This document shows, piece by piece, positions 51,755 to 60,444 of a stretch of 64,000 bases of DNA. Each line of letters starts with the position of its first letter. The stretch's first letter is position 1. The DNA is from PALSA-612 sp963846915 (lineage in GTDB: Bacteria > Actinomycetota > Thermoleophilia > Gaiellales > Gaiellaceae): NCBI GenBank assembly GCA_963846915.1, contig CAWJXV010000002.1:186001-250000 (forward strand), in the 5' to 3' direction. Both the position numbers and the translations under genes were made by a program. The notes under the pieces are model-generated. The model did not search any database. It was not told the DNA's origin and worked only from the letters and a program-made list of their open reading frames with translations.

Positions 51755-52107
51755 TCGAGATAGCTCGAGAGCAGGTGTGCCGCGGCGCGGGCGTCGTCGC
51801 CGTCCGCGAGCACCGACGTGAAGCGCTCGTCGAAGAGCTCGACCGGGCAGTCGAGCTCGTCCTGCAGTGACCGGGCGAAGCGCTCCGTCTCCTCGGCCTG
51901 CTCGCCGTGCTCGCCGCGGAGCGTGAGCGGGAGCCCGACCACGACGCGGTCCGGCTCCTCGTCGGCGATCAGCGCTCGCAGCCGCTCGCGCCCCGCATCG
52001 GTCCCGGCCTTCTCGACGACGCCGAGCGGCCGCGCGATCGTCCCGGTGGGGTCGGAGACGGCCACGCCGGTGCGCGCCGAGCCGTAGTCCAGTGCGAGCA
52101 CCTTCAC
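51736..52107 (-). CDS. ruvX: Holliday junction resolvase-like protein RuvX/YqgF
   Basis: 123 residues, RNase H-like fold; also implicated in 16S rRNA 5' processing. Starts VKVLALDYGSARTGVAVSDP with the first acidic residue, GRERLRALIADEEPDRVVVG, LPVELFDERFTSVLA with the DER motif, and DDARAAAHLLSSYLE. GTG 52107 overlaps the alaS stop (GTGA). Standard actinobacterial order alaS-ruvX-mltG. Confidence 0.93.
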   Translation of the reverse strand: MKVLALDYGSARTGVAVSDPTGTIARPLGVVEKAGTDAGRERLRALIADEEPDRVVVGLPLTLRGEHGEQAEETERFARSLQDELDCPVELFDERFTSVLADGDDARAAAHLLSSYLEWSREP

Positions 52108-54620
52108 GAAAGCGCGGCGACGAGCAGCTCCTGGCCCGCGTCGAGCGCGTCGCCGAGCTTCTCGGGCTCGCGGCCGCCGGCCTCGGCGAAGTCCGCCCGC
52201 CCACCGCCGCCGCCGCTGACGAGTCCGGCGATCTCGCGGATCACCTGGGCCGCGTCGAGGCCGCGCTCGACGAGCCGCTTGTCGATGTTGAGCACGAGCT
52301 GCACGCGGCCGTCCACGCGCGCACCGAGCAGCACGGCGCCGACCTTCTTCTGCTGTCTGATCCGGTCGGAGAGATCGCGCAGCGGCGTCGCCGACTGCTT
52401 GACCTCGATCACGGCGATGCTTGCGTCCTCGTAGCGGACGTCGAGCTCGTCCTCGGCGGCGGCCACGACCGGCGCTTTCTTCTGCTCGCGTCGCACCCGC
52501 TCGAGCTCGGCGCGCAGCTCGTCGGCCTCGTGCGCGCGCCCGTGCAGGAGCGCATATGCCTCGCCGGACGTGACCGCCTCGATCCGCCTCGCGCCCGCGC
52601 CCACCGAGCTCTCGGACAGGATCGCGAACGGGCCGATCTCGGCAGTCCAGCGCACGTGCGTGCCGCCGCAGAGCTCGGTCGAGAAGCCCGGGATCTCGAT
52701 CACGCGCACCTCGTCGCCGTACTTCTCGCCGAAGAGCATCATCGCGCCGAGCTTCCGCGCCTCCTCGATCGGCGTCACGAACGAGCGGACGGGCAGGTTC
52801 TCGAACACCTTCCGGTTCACGATCTCCTCGACCCGGTGGCGCTCCTCGGACGTCATCGCCTCCTGGTGCGTGAAGTCGAAACGGAGCTTGTCGGGCCGGA
52901 CAGCGGAGCCCGCCTGCTTGACGTGCGTCCCGAGCACCTCCCGGAGCGCCTCGTGGAGGAGGTGCGTGGCCGTGTGGTTCGCCATCGTCGGGAAACGGTG
53001 CGACCAGGGGACCACGGCACGCACGCGGTCGCCGACCGCGAAGCCCTCGCCGCGGAACGTGAGCACCTGATCGTCGCCGACGCGCGTCGCGCGCACGAGC
53101 TCGGCCCGAGCGCCCGTCTCCTCGTTCTCGATCCAGCCGGTGTCGGAGACCTGGCCGCCGCCCTCCGGATAGAACGGCGACTCGTGGAGCTTGGCGTCGA
53201 AGAGCCCGTCCTCGCGCGGCTCGAGCGCGGAGATCGCCGTCAGCACGTCGGTCTTCTCGTAGCCGACGAACTCGGTCGGGCGCTCGCCGAGGAGACCCAC
53301 CTCGAAGCCGCCGGCCGAGCGCGAGCGCTCGCGCTGCTCCTCCATCAGCTGCTTGAACTCGTCCTCGTCGACGGCCAGGCCGCGCTCTCGCGCGAGCTCC
53401 TGCGTCAGCTCGAAGGGGAACCCGTAGGTGTCGTGGAGCTGGAACGCGTCGGCGCCCGAGATCGCCTCGCCTCCGGCCGCGGTCTCCTCGAACAGCCGCG
53501 TGCCCCGCGCAAGGGTGCGCGAGAAGCTCTCCTCCTCGGCGGTGAGGATCCGACGGATCTCGTCCCGGTGCTCGGGCAGCTCGGGGTACGCGTCGCCCAT
53601 CTGCTCGACGACGACCTCCGCGAGCCGGGAGAGGAATGGCGGGTCGAGCCCGATCGTCCCCGCCTGCTGCACGGCGCGGCGCGCGATCCGGCGCATGACG
53701 TAGCCGCGGCCCTCGTTCGACGGGACGACGCCTTCGGAGGCGAGGAAGGTGAGCCCGCGCCCGTGGTCGGCGAGGATTCGGTGCGCCTTGGTCGCCTCGG
53801 GGCTGTCCCCGTACGCGATGCCGGACTCCCCGGCGATCCAGGCCATGATGCTCTGGTAGCCGTCCGTGTCGTAGACGGAGTCGACCTGCTGCAGGACCCG
53901 CGCCCCGCGCTCGAGGCCGAGGCCCGTATCGATGTTCTGCTTCGGGAGCGGGGTCAGCGAGCCGTCGGCGTGGAGCTCGAACTCCATGAAGACGAGGTTC
54001 CAGAACTCGAGGAACCGCTCGCACTCGCAACCGGGGAGGCACTCGGGGCGGCCGCAGCCGACCTCCGGCCCCCAGTCGAAGAACATCTCCGAGTCGGGGC
54101 CGCACGGGCCGGGGCCGCCGACCGACCAGAAGTTGTCGGCGCGCGGCAGCCGGACGATCCGCTCTGGCGGCATCCCGATCCGCTCCCAGGCGGCCACCGC
54201 GACCTCGTCCTCGTCGAGCCCGAGCTCCGCGTCGCCCGCGAAGACGCTGACCCAGATCCGGTCGACGTCGAGCTTCATGTGGTCGAACATGAACTCCCAG
54301 GCGAGCTCGATCGCTCCGTCCTTGAAGTACCGGCCGAACGAGAAGTTGCCGAGCATCTCGAAGAACGTCAGGTGGTAGCCGTCGAGACCGACCTCGTCGA
54401 TGTCCGGCGTGCGGAACACCTTCTGGACGGTGGTCAGGAGCGGCGCGGGCGGCTGCTCACGGCCGAGGAAGAACGGCATCAGCGGCTGCATCCCGGCCGA
54501 CGTGAGGAGCGTCGAGCGGTCCTCCGCGCGCGGGATCAGCGGCCAGGACGGGTGGAACGTGTGCCCCTTCGACTCGAAGAACGCGCGGTAGCCCTGGCGG
54601 AGCTCGGCGGTCGTGCGCAT
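52104..54620 (-). CDS. alaS: alanyl-tRNA synthetase
   Basis: 838 residues from ATG 54620 (MRTTAELRQGYRAFFESKGH). Class II core: motif 1 region LTTVQKVFRTPDIDEV, HLTFFEMLGNFSFGRYFKDG, motif 3 NIDTGLGLERGARVLQQVD; editing domain HTATHLLHEALREVLG and zinc site STELCGGTHVRWTAE; C-terminal DHHA1-type domain GGGGGRADFAEAGGREPEK. No T-box seen upstream; the 190-bp gap holds a 161-bp palindromic element. Confidence 0.97.
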   Translation of the reverse strand: MRTTAELRQGYRAFFESKGHTFHPSWPLIPRAEDRSTLLTSAGMQPLMPFFLGREQPPAPLLTTVQKVFRTPDIDEVGLDGYHLTFFEMLGNFSFGRYFKDGAIELAWEFMFDHMKLDVDRIWVSVFAGDAELGLDEDEVAVAAWERIGMPPERIVRLPRADNFWSVGGPGPCGPDSEMFFDWGPEVGCGRPECLPGCECERFLEFWNLVFMEFELHADGSLTPLPKQNIDTGLGLERGARVLQQVDSVYDTDGYQSIMAWIAGESGIAYGDSPEATKAHRILADHGRGLTFLASEGVVPSNEGRGYVMRRIARRAVQQAGTIGLDPPFLSRLAEVVVEQMGDAYPELPEHRDEIRRILTAEEESFSRTLARGTRLFEETAAGGEAISGADAFQLHDTYGFPFELTQELARERGLAVDEDEFKQLMEEQRERSRSAGGFEVGLLGERPTEFVGYEKTDVLTAISALEPREDGLFDAKLHESPFYPEGGGQVSDTGWIENEETGARAELVRATRVGDDQVLTFRGEGFAVGDRVRAVVPWSHRFPTMANHTATHLLHEALREVLGTHVKQAGSAVRPDKLRFDFTHQEAMTSEERHRVEEIVNRKVFENLPVRSFVTPIEEARKLGAMMLFGEKYGDEVRVIEIPGFSTELCGGTHVRWTAEIGPFAILSESSVGAGARRIEAVTSGEAYALLHGRAHEADELRAELERVRREQKKAPVVAAAEDELDVRYEDASIAVIEVKQSATPLRDLSDRIRQQKKVGAVLLGARVDGRVQLVLNIDKRLVERGLDAAQVIREIAGLVSGGGGGRADFAEAGGREPEKLGDALDAGQELLVAALS

Positions 54621-54634
54621 GGTTTCGATTCTAG

Positions 54635-54795
54635 GAGGGTTTGGCGGGACGTTGCTCGTCGTCGGGGCGCGATGGGCGTCGTGATGCAAGGACGCAGGGA
54701 GCCTCGATAGTGGTCAACTATCGAGGCGACTGAGGACGCCGCAGCTCGGCGCTCAGCGCGTTCCGGCGGCCCCAGCCATGGTTCGCCAAACCCTC
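54635..54795. repeat. 161-bp symmetric palindromic element beside alaS
   Basis: Perfect 12-bp terminal inverted repeats GAGGGTTTGGCG (54635-54646) / CGCCAAACCCTC (54784-54795). At the exact centre is a perfect 11-bp stem GCCTCGATAGT (54701-54711), 5-nt loop, ACTATCGAGGC (54717-54727). The arms between are weakly complementary. It fills the gap between the DUF948 gene stop (54811) and the alaS start (54620) on the minus strand. MITE-like or a large RNA hairpin; no copy was noticed elsewhere in this window. Confidence 0.7.
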
Positions 54796-54810
54796 GTACT
54801 CAGGGTGCGC

Positions 54811-55281
54811 TCAGCGCGGGCTGCCCTTGCGGCCCGCCTCGTCCAGCTCGTCCGCCAGATCGTTCATGCGACGCGTGCCGGCTTCCTTCGCGGTGCGGAC
54901 GGCTTCGTCGACGTCGCGGTGCGCGATCAGCGAGGAGACGCCGTGGCGGAACGCAGCTGCGAGGCCCGCGAGCGCCTCGATCGGCGCGGTCACGACCGCG
55001 GACACGGCGCGGACGGCCCTGTCGATCGCGGTCACAGCCTCGACGGCGCTGTCCGTCATCACGTCGACCTTGTCGAGCTCCGCGTTCACGTGGTCGAGCG
55101 TGACGCCCGTCTTGCTGATCACCGGCAGCACCTCCTCCTCGGTGTGCTTCACGGTCGTGCGGAGCTGCGAGAAGAGCAGGCCGAGCCGCCAGAACGCGTA
55201 GCCGATCGCGAGCCCGACGACGACGAGGAAGATCGCGAGGACGACGTCGAGCGCCTGACTCGTGGTCACGGCCAGCGTCAT
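54811..55281 (-). CDS. DUF948-type membrane-anchored protein
   Basis: 156 residues: N-terminal helix (VVLAIFLVVVGLAIGYAFWR) followed by a long amphipathic helix region (LRTTVKHTEEEVLPVISKTG, then HVNAELDKVDVMTDSAVEAV) as in DUF948/YtxG-like general stress proteins. ATG 55281, 9 bp after the mnmA stop. Found between mnmA and alaS in many actinobacteria. Function unknown. Confidence 0.82.
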   Translation of the reverse strand: MTLAVTTSQALDVVLAIFLVVVGLAIGYAFWRLGLLFSQLRTTVKHTEEEVLPVISKTGVTLDHVNAELDKVDVMTDSAVEAVTAIDRAVRAVSAVVTAPIEALAGLAAAFRHGVSSLIAHRDVDEAVRTAKEAGTRRMNDLADELDEAGRKGSPR

Positions 55282-55290
55282 GGCCCGATT

Positions 55291-56545
55291 CTATGCCGCG
55301 GCGAGAACGGTTCCGGCGCCGACGACGGCGTCGTCCTCGTACAGCACGGCGGTCTGCCCGGGGGCAACGCCGTACGCGGGCTCGTCGAGCGCGAGGCGGA
55401 AACCGCGTGCGGTCGGTTCGACCGAGGCGGCGACCGCGGGCGAGCGGTAGCGGAGCTTCGCCTCGACACGGGCGGCCGGAGCGTGCAGTCGTCCACGCAC
55501 CGTCACCCTGTCGCGGGCGAGCGCACCGCGCGGACCGACGACGAGCGTGTTCGTGGCGGCATGGGTGCGCAGGGCGTAGAGCGGCTTGCTCGTCGCGACG
55601 CCGATGCCCTTGCGCTGGCCGGGCGTGAAGCGCCAGTAGCCGTCGTGCGTGCCGAGCGGGGTGCCGTCGTCCGCGACGACGAGGCCCGGCTCGCGGCGGA
55701 GGCCGCGGCGCTCGAGGAAGGCGCGGTAGTCGTCGCCGCCGAGGAAGCACGCCTCCTGGCTGTCGGCGCGCGAGGCGACGGCGAGCCCGGCACTCGCGGC
55801 CTCGGCCCTGGTCTCGGCCTTCGTCTGGGCGCCGAGCGGGAACTCGACCCGCTCGAGGAGGCGCGGAGGGAGGCCGGCGAGCATGTACGACTGGTCCTTC
55901 TCCGGATCGGCCGCGCGTGCGAGCAGCAGCTGCCCGTCGCGCTCGACGATGCGGGCGTAGTGGCCGGTCGCGAGCTTTCGCGGCCCCGGCGCGGCGCGCG
56001 AAGGCGAGCAGCTCGGCGAAGCGGAAGCCGCCGTTGCAGCGCGTGCAGGGGTTGGGAGTCTCGCCGCGCGCGTAGCCGCGGACGAACGGCTCGACGACGG
56101 CGCGCCGGAACTCCTCGCGCAGGTCGAGCGTGACGTGAGGCAGCCCGCGCTCGTGGCAGAGCCGCCGCGCGGCGAGCACCGACGTGGCCGAGCAGCACGC
56201 GCGCTCGGTCTCGGGCGCCTCGGGGTCGACCCAGAGGCGGAGCGTCACGCCGAGCGCCTCCGGCCCGGCCCGCAGCAGCGCCACGGCGCTGTCGACGCCG
56301 CCGCTCATCGCGACGGCTGTGCGGCCCGGCGAGGCGGCGGCGCGAAACACGGGCCCGATCGCCGCCGCCAGCGCGTCGGTCGCCAGATCGTCGCCGGGCA
56401 CGGCGGCCGCCTCGAGCAGGCTAAGACCGCGGAGTTCCTCGGCGAGCCCCTCGGCGTCGGCGTCGACGATCCGCTCGCCGTCGATCCGCAGCCGGACACT
56501 GGCCCACTCGCCGCAGCGCGTCGCATCTCCGAAGACGTCGAGCAC
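55291..56545 (-). CDS. mnmA: tRNA-specific 2-thiouridylase MnmA with N-terminal IscU-like extension and apparent +1 frameshift
   Basis: Thiolates U34 of Lys/Glu/Gln tRNAs. GTG 56545 starts an ~80-residue IscU/NifU-like extension (VLDVFGDATRCGEWASVRLR) before the PP-loop TAVAMSGGVDSAVALL. The first catalytic Cys is in ETPNPCTRCNGGF. After LLAFARRAGAAK the frame should continue LATGHYARIVERDGQLLLAR, which is one base out of register; an extra T in the TTT at 55976-55978 (plus strand) explains it. The rest is intact: SQEACFLGGDDYRAFLERRG with the second Cys, and VATSKPLYAL. Length is 3n+1. Confidence 0.88.
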
Positions 56546-56595
56546 CCGGCCAGAGTACGCGCCGCAGCGGTTACAGTGGGCGCACGTGCTCGACC

Positions 56596-56705
56596 CTGTG
56601 CGTGATCGGCGGCCGCACAGTTGAACCAACACGACGTGAAAGGGAACCTACGTCGAGCCTAGGCGTTGCCGACGGTTCGCAGGGATCCCACCTGGCTCGC
56701 CAGGT
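56596..56705. other. intergenic hairpins between RlpA-like gene and mnmA
   Basis: The 201-bp gap (56546-56746) has no gene I can support. It contains two inverted repeats: CTGTGCG (56596-56602) with CGCACAG (56614-56620), and ACCTGG-CTCG-CCAGGT (56690-56705). No U-tract follows either, no tRNA or known RNA was recognised. Could be a leader RNA for mnmA or spacer. Confidence 0.3.
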
Positions 56706-56746
56706 TCACTAGGTCGTTGGTCATCGGCAGGGTGGAGCACGTTTGA

Positions 56747-57160
56747 TCAACGCGCGAAGGCCCAGCGCACGTCGCGGGTGCCGGCGAGGCCGATCTTTTC
56801 GGCGAGCGCGGACGTGAGGTCGAAGTCGACGGACGACGGCACCGGGGCGCGATCGACCACCTGCGTGTAGACGCGCTTGCCGTCGAACTCGACGAAGAGC
56901 TTCGCGCCGCAGGGCAGCACCGGGTGCACGACGCCGAGCGTCTTCGGCTCGAGGAGCCAGCCGCACGAGGACTTGCTGCTCCGGATCACGTGCACGCCCG
57001 CGACCGCGTCGTACCAGCCCGTCCCCGCTCCGACGGCCGGATGCGGCCCGGCCGCCCGCGCCGCCGTGTTGTTCTGGTGGCCGACCGCGAGCGCGAGGAC
57101 GCCGGCGAACACCCCCATGGCTGCGAGCGCGAGCACGCGCTGGCCGAACGACGACCTCAC
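56747..57160 (-). CDS. RlpA-like double-psi beta-barrel exported protein
   Basis: 137 residues from GTG 57160, overlapping the preceding stop (GTGA). N-terminal hydrophobic anchor/signal QRVLALAAMGVFAGVLALAV; then a short RlpA/expansin-like barrel with GTGWYDAVAGVHVI, an internal Cys pair (SSCGWLLEP, VLPCGAKLFVEFDGK) and VVDRAPVPSSVDFDLTSALA, typical of the DPBB family that includes septal-ring lytic transglycosylases. Catalytic activity not assignable. Confidence 0.82.
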   Translation of the reverse strand: MRSSFGQRVLALAAMGVFAGVLALAVGHQNNTAARAAGPHPAVGAGTGWYDAVAGVHVIRSSKSSCGWLLEPKTLGVVHPVLPCGAKLFVEFDGKRVYTQVVDRAPVPSSVDFDLTSALAEKIGLAGTRDVRWAFAR

Positions 57161-57486
57161 CGCGGCTCCGAAGGGTCGTCCCCGGCCGCGCCCGGCGGCA
57201 GCACGGAGGTCGACCCGCCGCCGTCGTCCTCGGGAAGCGGGGCGAGGATCTCGTCCAGGTCCCAGCTGTCCAGGGACGCACCCGTGTCCTCGGGCGGCCA
57301 GTCCGGCGGAGCGTCGACGGTCGTCTCCGACCGCCACGCGAGCCACTCGATCCCGGTCATCAGGAGCCAGGCGCCGCCCATCACCAGTCCGATCACGAGC
57401 GGGCGCAGATCGGCCAGCCCGCAGGCCACCGCGAGCAGGACGAGGAAGACGATCTCGAACGCGAACCGGGGCGTGAACCCGCCCAT
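57157..57486 (-). CDS. small membrane protein with acidic C-terminus
   Basis: 109 residues: two N-terminal helices (FAFEIVFLVLLAVACGLADL, LVIGLVMGGAWLLMTGIEWL) and a disordered acidic tail (EDTGASLDSWDLDEILAPLP). ATG 57486; 9 bp after the aspS stop and coupled to the RlpA-like gene by GTGA. Probably a cell-envelope helper; family not recognised. Confidence 0.75.
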   Translation of the reverse strand: MGGFTPRFAFEIVFLVLLAVACGLADLRPLVIGLVMGGAWLLMTGIEWLAWRSETTVDAPPDWPPEDTGASLDSWDLDEILAPLPEDDGGGSTSVLPPGAAGDDPSEPR

Positions 57487-57495
57487 GTGCAGAGG

Positions 57496-59244
57496 TTAGC
57501 CCTGCGGGGGCGGCGGTGCGACGATCCTCAGGCCGAGCTCGTCGAGGAGGTCCGCGGTCACCTCGGAGGGGGCGCCGCTCATCGGGTCGACGCCGGCCTG
57601 GTTCTTCGGGAAGGCGATCACGTCGCGGAGGTTCGGCTCGCCCGCGAGCACCATCGTCATCCGGTCGATGCCGAGCGCGATACCGCCATGCGGCGGCGCG
57701 CCCATCGCGAGCGCGTCGAGGAGGAAGCCGAACTTGGCGCGCTGCTCCTCCGGGCTCAGCCGCAGCAGGTCGAACACCTTGGCCTGGATCTCCGGCTCGT
57801 GGATCCGGAAGGATCCGCCGCCGAGCTCGTTGCCGTTGACGATGATGTCGTACGCGTGCGCAAGCGCCGCCGCGGGCTCGTCGGCGAAGCGCTCCGTCCA
57901 CTCGGCGGTCGGCCGCGTGAAGGGGTGGTGCACGGCGCCGAAGCGCTGCTCGTCCTCGTCCCACTCGAACATCGGGAAGTCCGTCACCCAGAGGAAGGTG
58001 AAGACGCCGTCGTCGACGAGCCCGAGCTCGCGGCCGAGGTGGAGGCGGAGCGCGGAGAGAACGCGAGACGTCGCCGCCCAGCCGTCGGCCGCGAAGAGCA
58101 GGGTCTCGCCCGGCTGCACCGCGAGCGCGGCGAGCTCGCCCTCGGACAGGAACTTGACGATCGGCGAGCGCACCTCGCCGGCCTCGTCGCGCACGACGTA
58201 GGCGAGCCCCTTCGCGCCCCACTCCTTCGCGACCTCCTCGAGTCGTGCGAGCTCGGCACGCGAGAAGGCCTGCGGCACGCGCAGGAACCGGACGGCCTCT
58301 GCTCCGCCGAAGACACCGAATTCCGAGCCACGGGTCGCCTCGGTCGCGTCCTCGATCTCGAGCCCGAAGCGCGTGTCCGGCTTGTCGGTGCCGAAGCGCC
58401 GGTCGGCCTCCTCGTAGGTCATCCGCGGCCACGGGCGAGGGACCTCGACGCCGATGCACTCGCGCCAGATCCGGCCGAACATCTCTTCCTGGAGCTCGAA
58501 GAGGTACTCCTGGTCCGGGAACGACATCTCGACGTCGAGCTGCGTGATCTCCTGGACGCGGTCGGCGCGCAGATCCTCGTCCCGGAAGCAGATCGCGATC
58601 TGGTAGTAGCGGTCGAAGCCCGCCACCATCGTCAGCTGCTTGAGGATCTGCGGGCTCTGCGGCAGCGCGAAGAAGCGGCCCTTCTGCAGGCGGCTCGGCA
58701 CGACGAAGTCACGCGCGCCCTCGGGTGTCGGCTTGAAGAGGATCGGCGTCTGGATGTCGAGGAAGCCGGCGTCCTCCATCGTGCGGCGGATGATCCCGAC
58801 CATCTGCGCCCGCAGGCCGATGTTCCGCTGCAGCTTGTCGCGGCGGAGGTCGAGCCAGCGGTAGCGGAGGCGCAGCGTCTCGTCGACGTTCTCCTCGTCG
58901 AGCTGGAAGGGGAGCGGCGTCGAGCGGGAGACGATCTCGAGTTCGTCGACCTGCAGCTCGACCTCGCCGGTGGGCAGGTTCGGGTTCACGGCCTCGGGCG
59001 CTCGCGCGACGACCTCGCCCTCGGCGCGGAGCACGAACTCGTTGCGCACCTCGTGCGCGACCTGCGCCGCTTCGGGTGCGCGGTCGGGGTTGACGACGAG
59101 CTGGCAGATCCCGGTGCGGTCGCGGAGGTCGACGAACACGAGGCCGCCGTGGTCGCGGCGCGTGTTCGCCCAGCCCGCGAGCGCGATCCGCTGCCCGATG
59201 TGCCCGGGCCGCACCTCGCCGCACATCAGGTCGCGCCACGTCAC
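57496..59244 (-). CDS. aspS: aspartyl-tRNA synthetase (bacterial type)
   Basis: 582 residues. N-terminal OB fold (GHIGQRIALAGWANTRRDHG, RDRTGICQLVVNPDRAPEAA), class II motif 1 PILFKPTPEGARDFVVPS, flipping loop QSPQILKQLTMVAGFDRYYQ, motif 2 AICFRDEDLRADRVQEITQL, a bacterial GAD insert and motif 3 GIALGIDRMTMVLAGEPNLR. GTG 59244 overlaps the hisS stop. Whether it also charges tRNA-Asn cannot be told here. Confidence 0.97.
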   Translation of the reverse strand: MTWRDLMCGEVRPGHIGQRIALAGWANTRRDHGGLVFVDLRDRTGICQLVVNPDRAPEAAQVAHEVRNEFVLRAEGEVVARAPEAVNPNLPTGEVELQVDELEIVSRSTPLPFQLDEENVDETLRLRYRWLDLRRDKLQRNIGLRAQMVGIIRRTMEDAGFLDIQTPILFKPTPEGARDFVVPSRLQKGRFFALPQSPQILKQLTMVAGFDRYYQIAICFRDEDLRADRVQEITQLDVEMSFPDQEYLFELQEEMFGRIWRECIGVEVPRPWPRMTYEEADRRFGTDKPDTRFGLEIEDATEATRGSEFGVFGGAEAVRFLRVPQAFSRAELARLEEVAKEWGAKGLAYVVRDEAGEVRSPIVKFLSEGELAALAVQPGETLLFAADGWAATSRVLSALRLHLGRELGLVDDGVFTFLWVTDFPMFEWDEDEQRFGAVHHPFTRPTAEWTERFADEPAAALAHAYDIIVNGNELGGGSFRIHEPEIQAKVFDLLRLSPEEQRAKFGFLLDALAMGAPPHGGIALGIDRMTMVLAGEPNLRDVIAFPKNQAGVDPMSGAPSEVTADLLDELGLRIVAPPPPQG

Positions 59245-60444
59245 AGCTTGGCCAGCTCCGCGGCGAGATCAGTCTCGGGCGCGACCCGGATGACGTGCTT
59301 TGCGCCCAGGCGACCGGCCTGGGTCAGCTGGCCCTTCACCGAGCGCCCCGCGTAGTCGGCATCGCAACGGAGCCCCGTCTCCCTCAGCTTCATCATCTCG
59401 GCCAGCATCGTCGCCCGGTCACCGCCCTCCTCGAGCAGGAAGAAGACGTCGATGCCGTCGTCCCCGGGTGCGGCGCTGCCCGCGTGCTCGAGCGCGAGGA
59501 GCAGCCGCTCGATCCCCGCGCCGAAGCCGACGCCCGGGGTCGGCGCCGCCGCCCAGCTCCTCGGCGAGCCCGTCGTAGCGGCCGCCGCCGGAGAGCACGC
59601 TCGTCGACGTGCCTTCGGGGCCGACGAACTCCCAGGTCGTCCGCGTGTAGTAGTCGAGGCCGCGGACGAGCGTCGGTACGAGCTCGTACCGGACGCCGTA
59701 GGCGTCGAGGTAGCGCCGCACCTCGGCGAAGTGCTCGCGGCACGAGTCGCAGAGCGAGTCGCCGATCGCCGGAGCCGTGCGCAGCACCGCCTGCACCTCC
59801 GTCGGCTTGGCCGCGATGTTGTCGAGCGCGCGCAGCGGGTTGCGGCTTGCCTGCTCGCGGGTCGCCTCGTCGAGCTCGCCCGCGTGCTCGGCGAGCCAGG
59901 GGACGAGCTGCTGCTCCAGGTACCGGGGCCGGCAGCTCGGGTCGCCGATCGAGTTCAGCTCGAGCCGGTACTCGGCGATTCCGAGCCGCCGGAGGAGCGA
60001 GTCGTAGAGGTGGATCACCTCGGCGTCGACGGCCGGATCGTCCGAGCCGATCGCCTCCAGGTCGAGCTGCCAGTGCTCGCGGAAGCGCCCCTTCTGCGGC
60101 CGTCCGTAGCGGTAGATGGTCTCGTACGTGTACAGCTTCACGGGCTGCGGCTCGCGGTGCATGCCGTGCTCGAGGTACGCACGGACGATCGGCGCCGTCG
60201 CCTCGGCCCGGAGCGTCAGCGAGCGGTCGCCACGGTCGGTGAACGTGTACATCTCCTTCGAGACCACGTCCGACCCGTGGCCCGACGTGCGTACGAAGAG
60301 CTCAGTGTCCTCGAAGACCGGTGTATTGATCGGCCGATAGCCGTAGAGCGCGCACAGCTCTTCGAAGCGCGAGGTGACGAGCGCCCAGAGCGGCTGCTCG
60401 GACGGGAGGATGTCGTGCGTCCCCCGCGACGCCTCGAACTTCAT
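59241..60444 (-). CDS. hisS: histidyl-tRNA synthetase with an apparent +1 frameshift near its C-terminus
   Basis: ATG 60444 (MKFEASRGTHDILPSEQPLW). Class II core: AEATAPIVRAYLEHGM (motif 2), GRPQKGRFREHWQLDLEAIG and the HisA-box LVRGLDYYTRTTWEFVG. After SGGGRYDGLAEELGG one extra base in the G/C run at 59541-59553 shifts the frame; removing one base gives APTPGVGFGAGIERLLLALE and a normal anticodon domain (GRSVKGQLTQAGRLGAKHVI) to the stop at 59241, which overlaps aspS. Length 3n+1. As an essential gene, an assembly or sequencing insertion is most likely. Confidence 0.9.
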
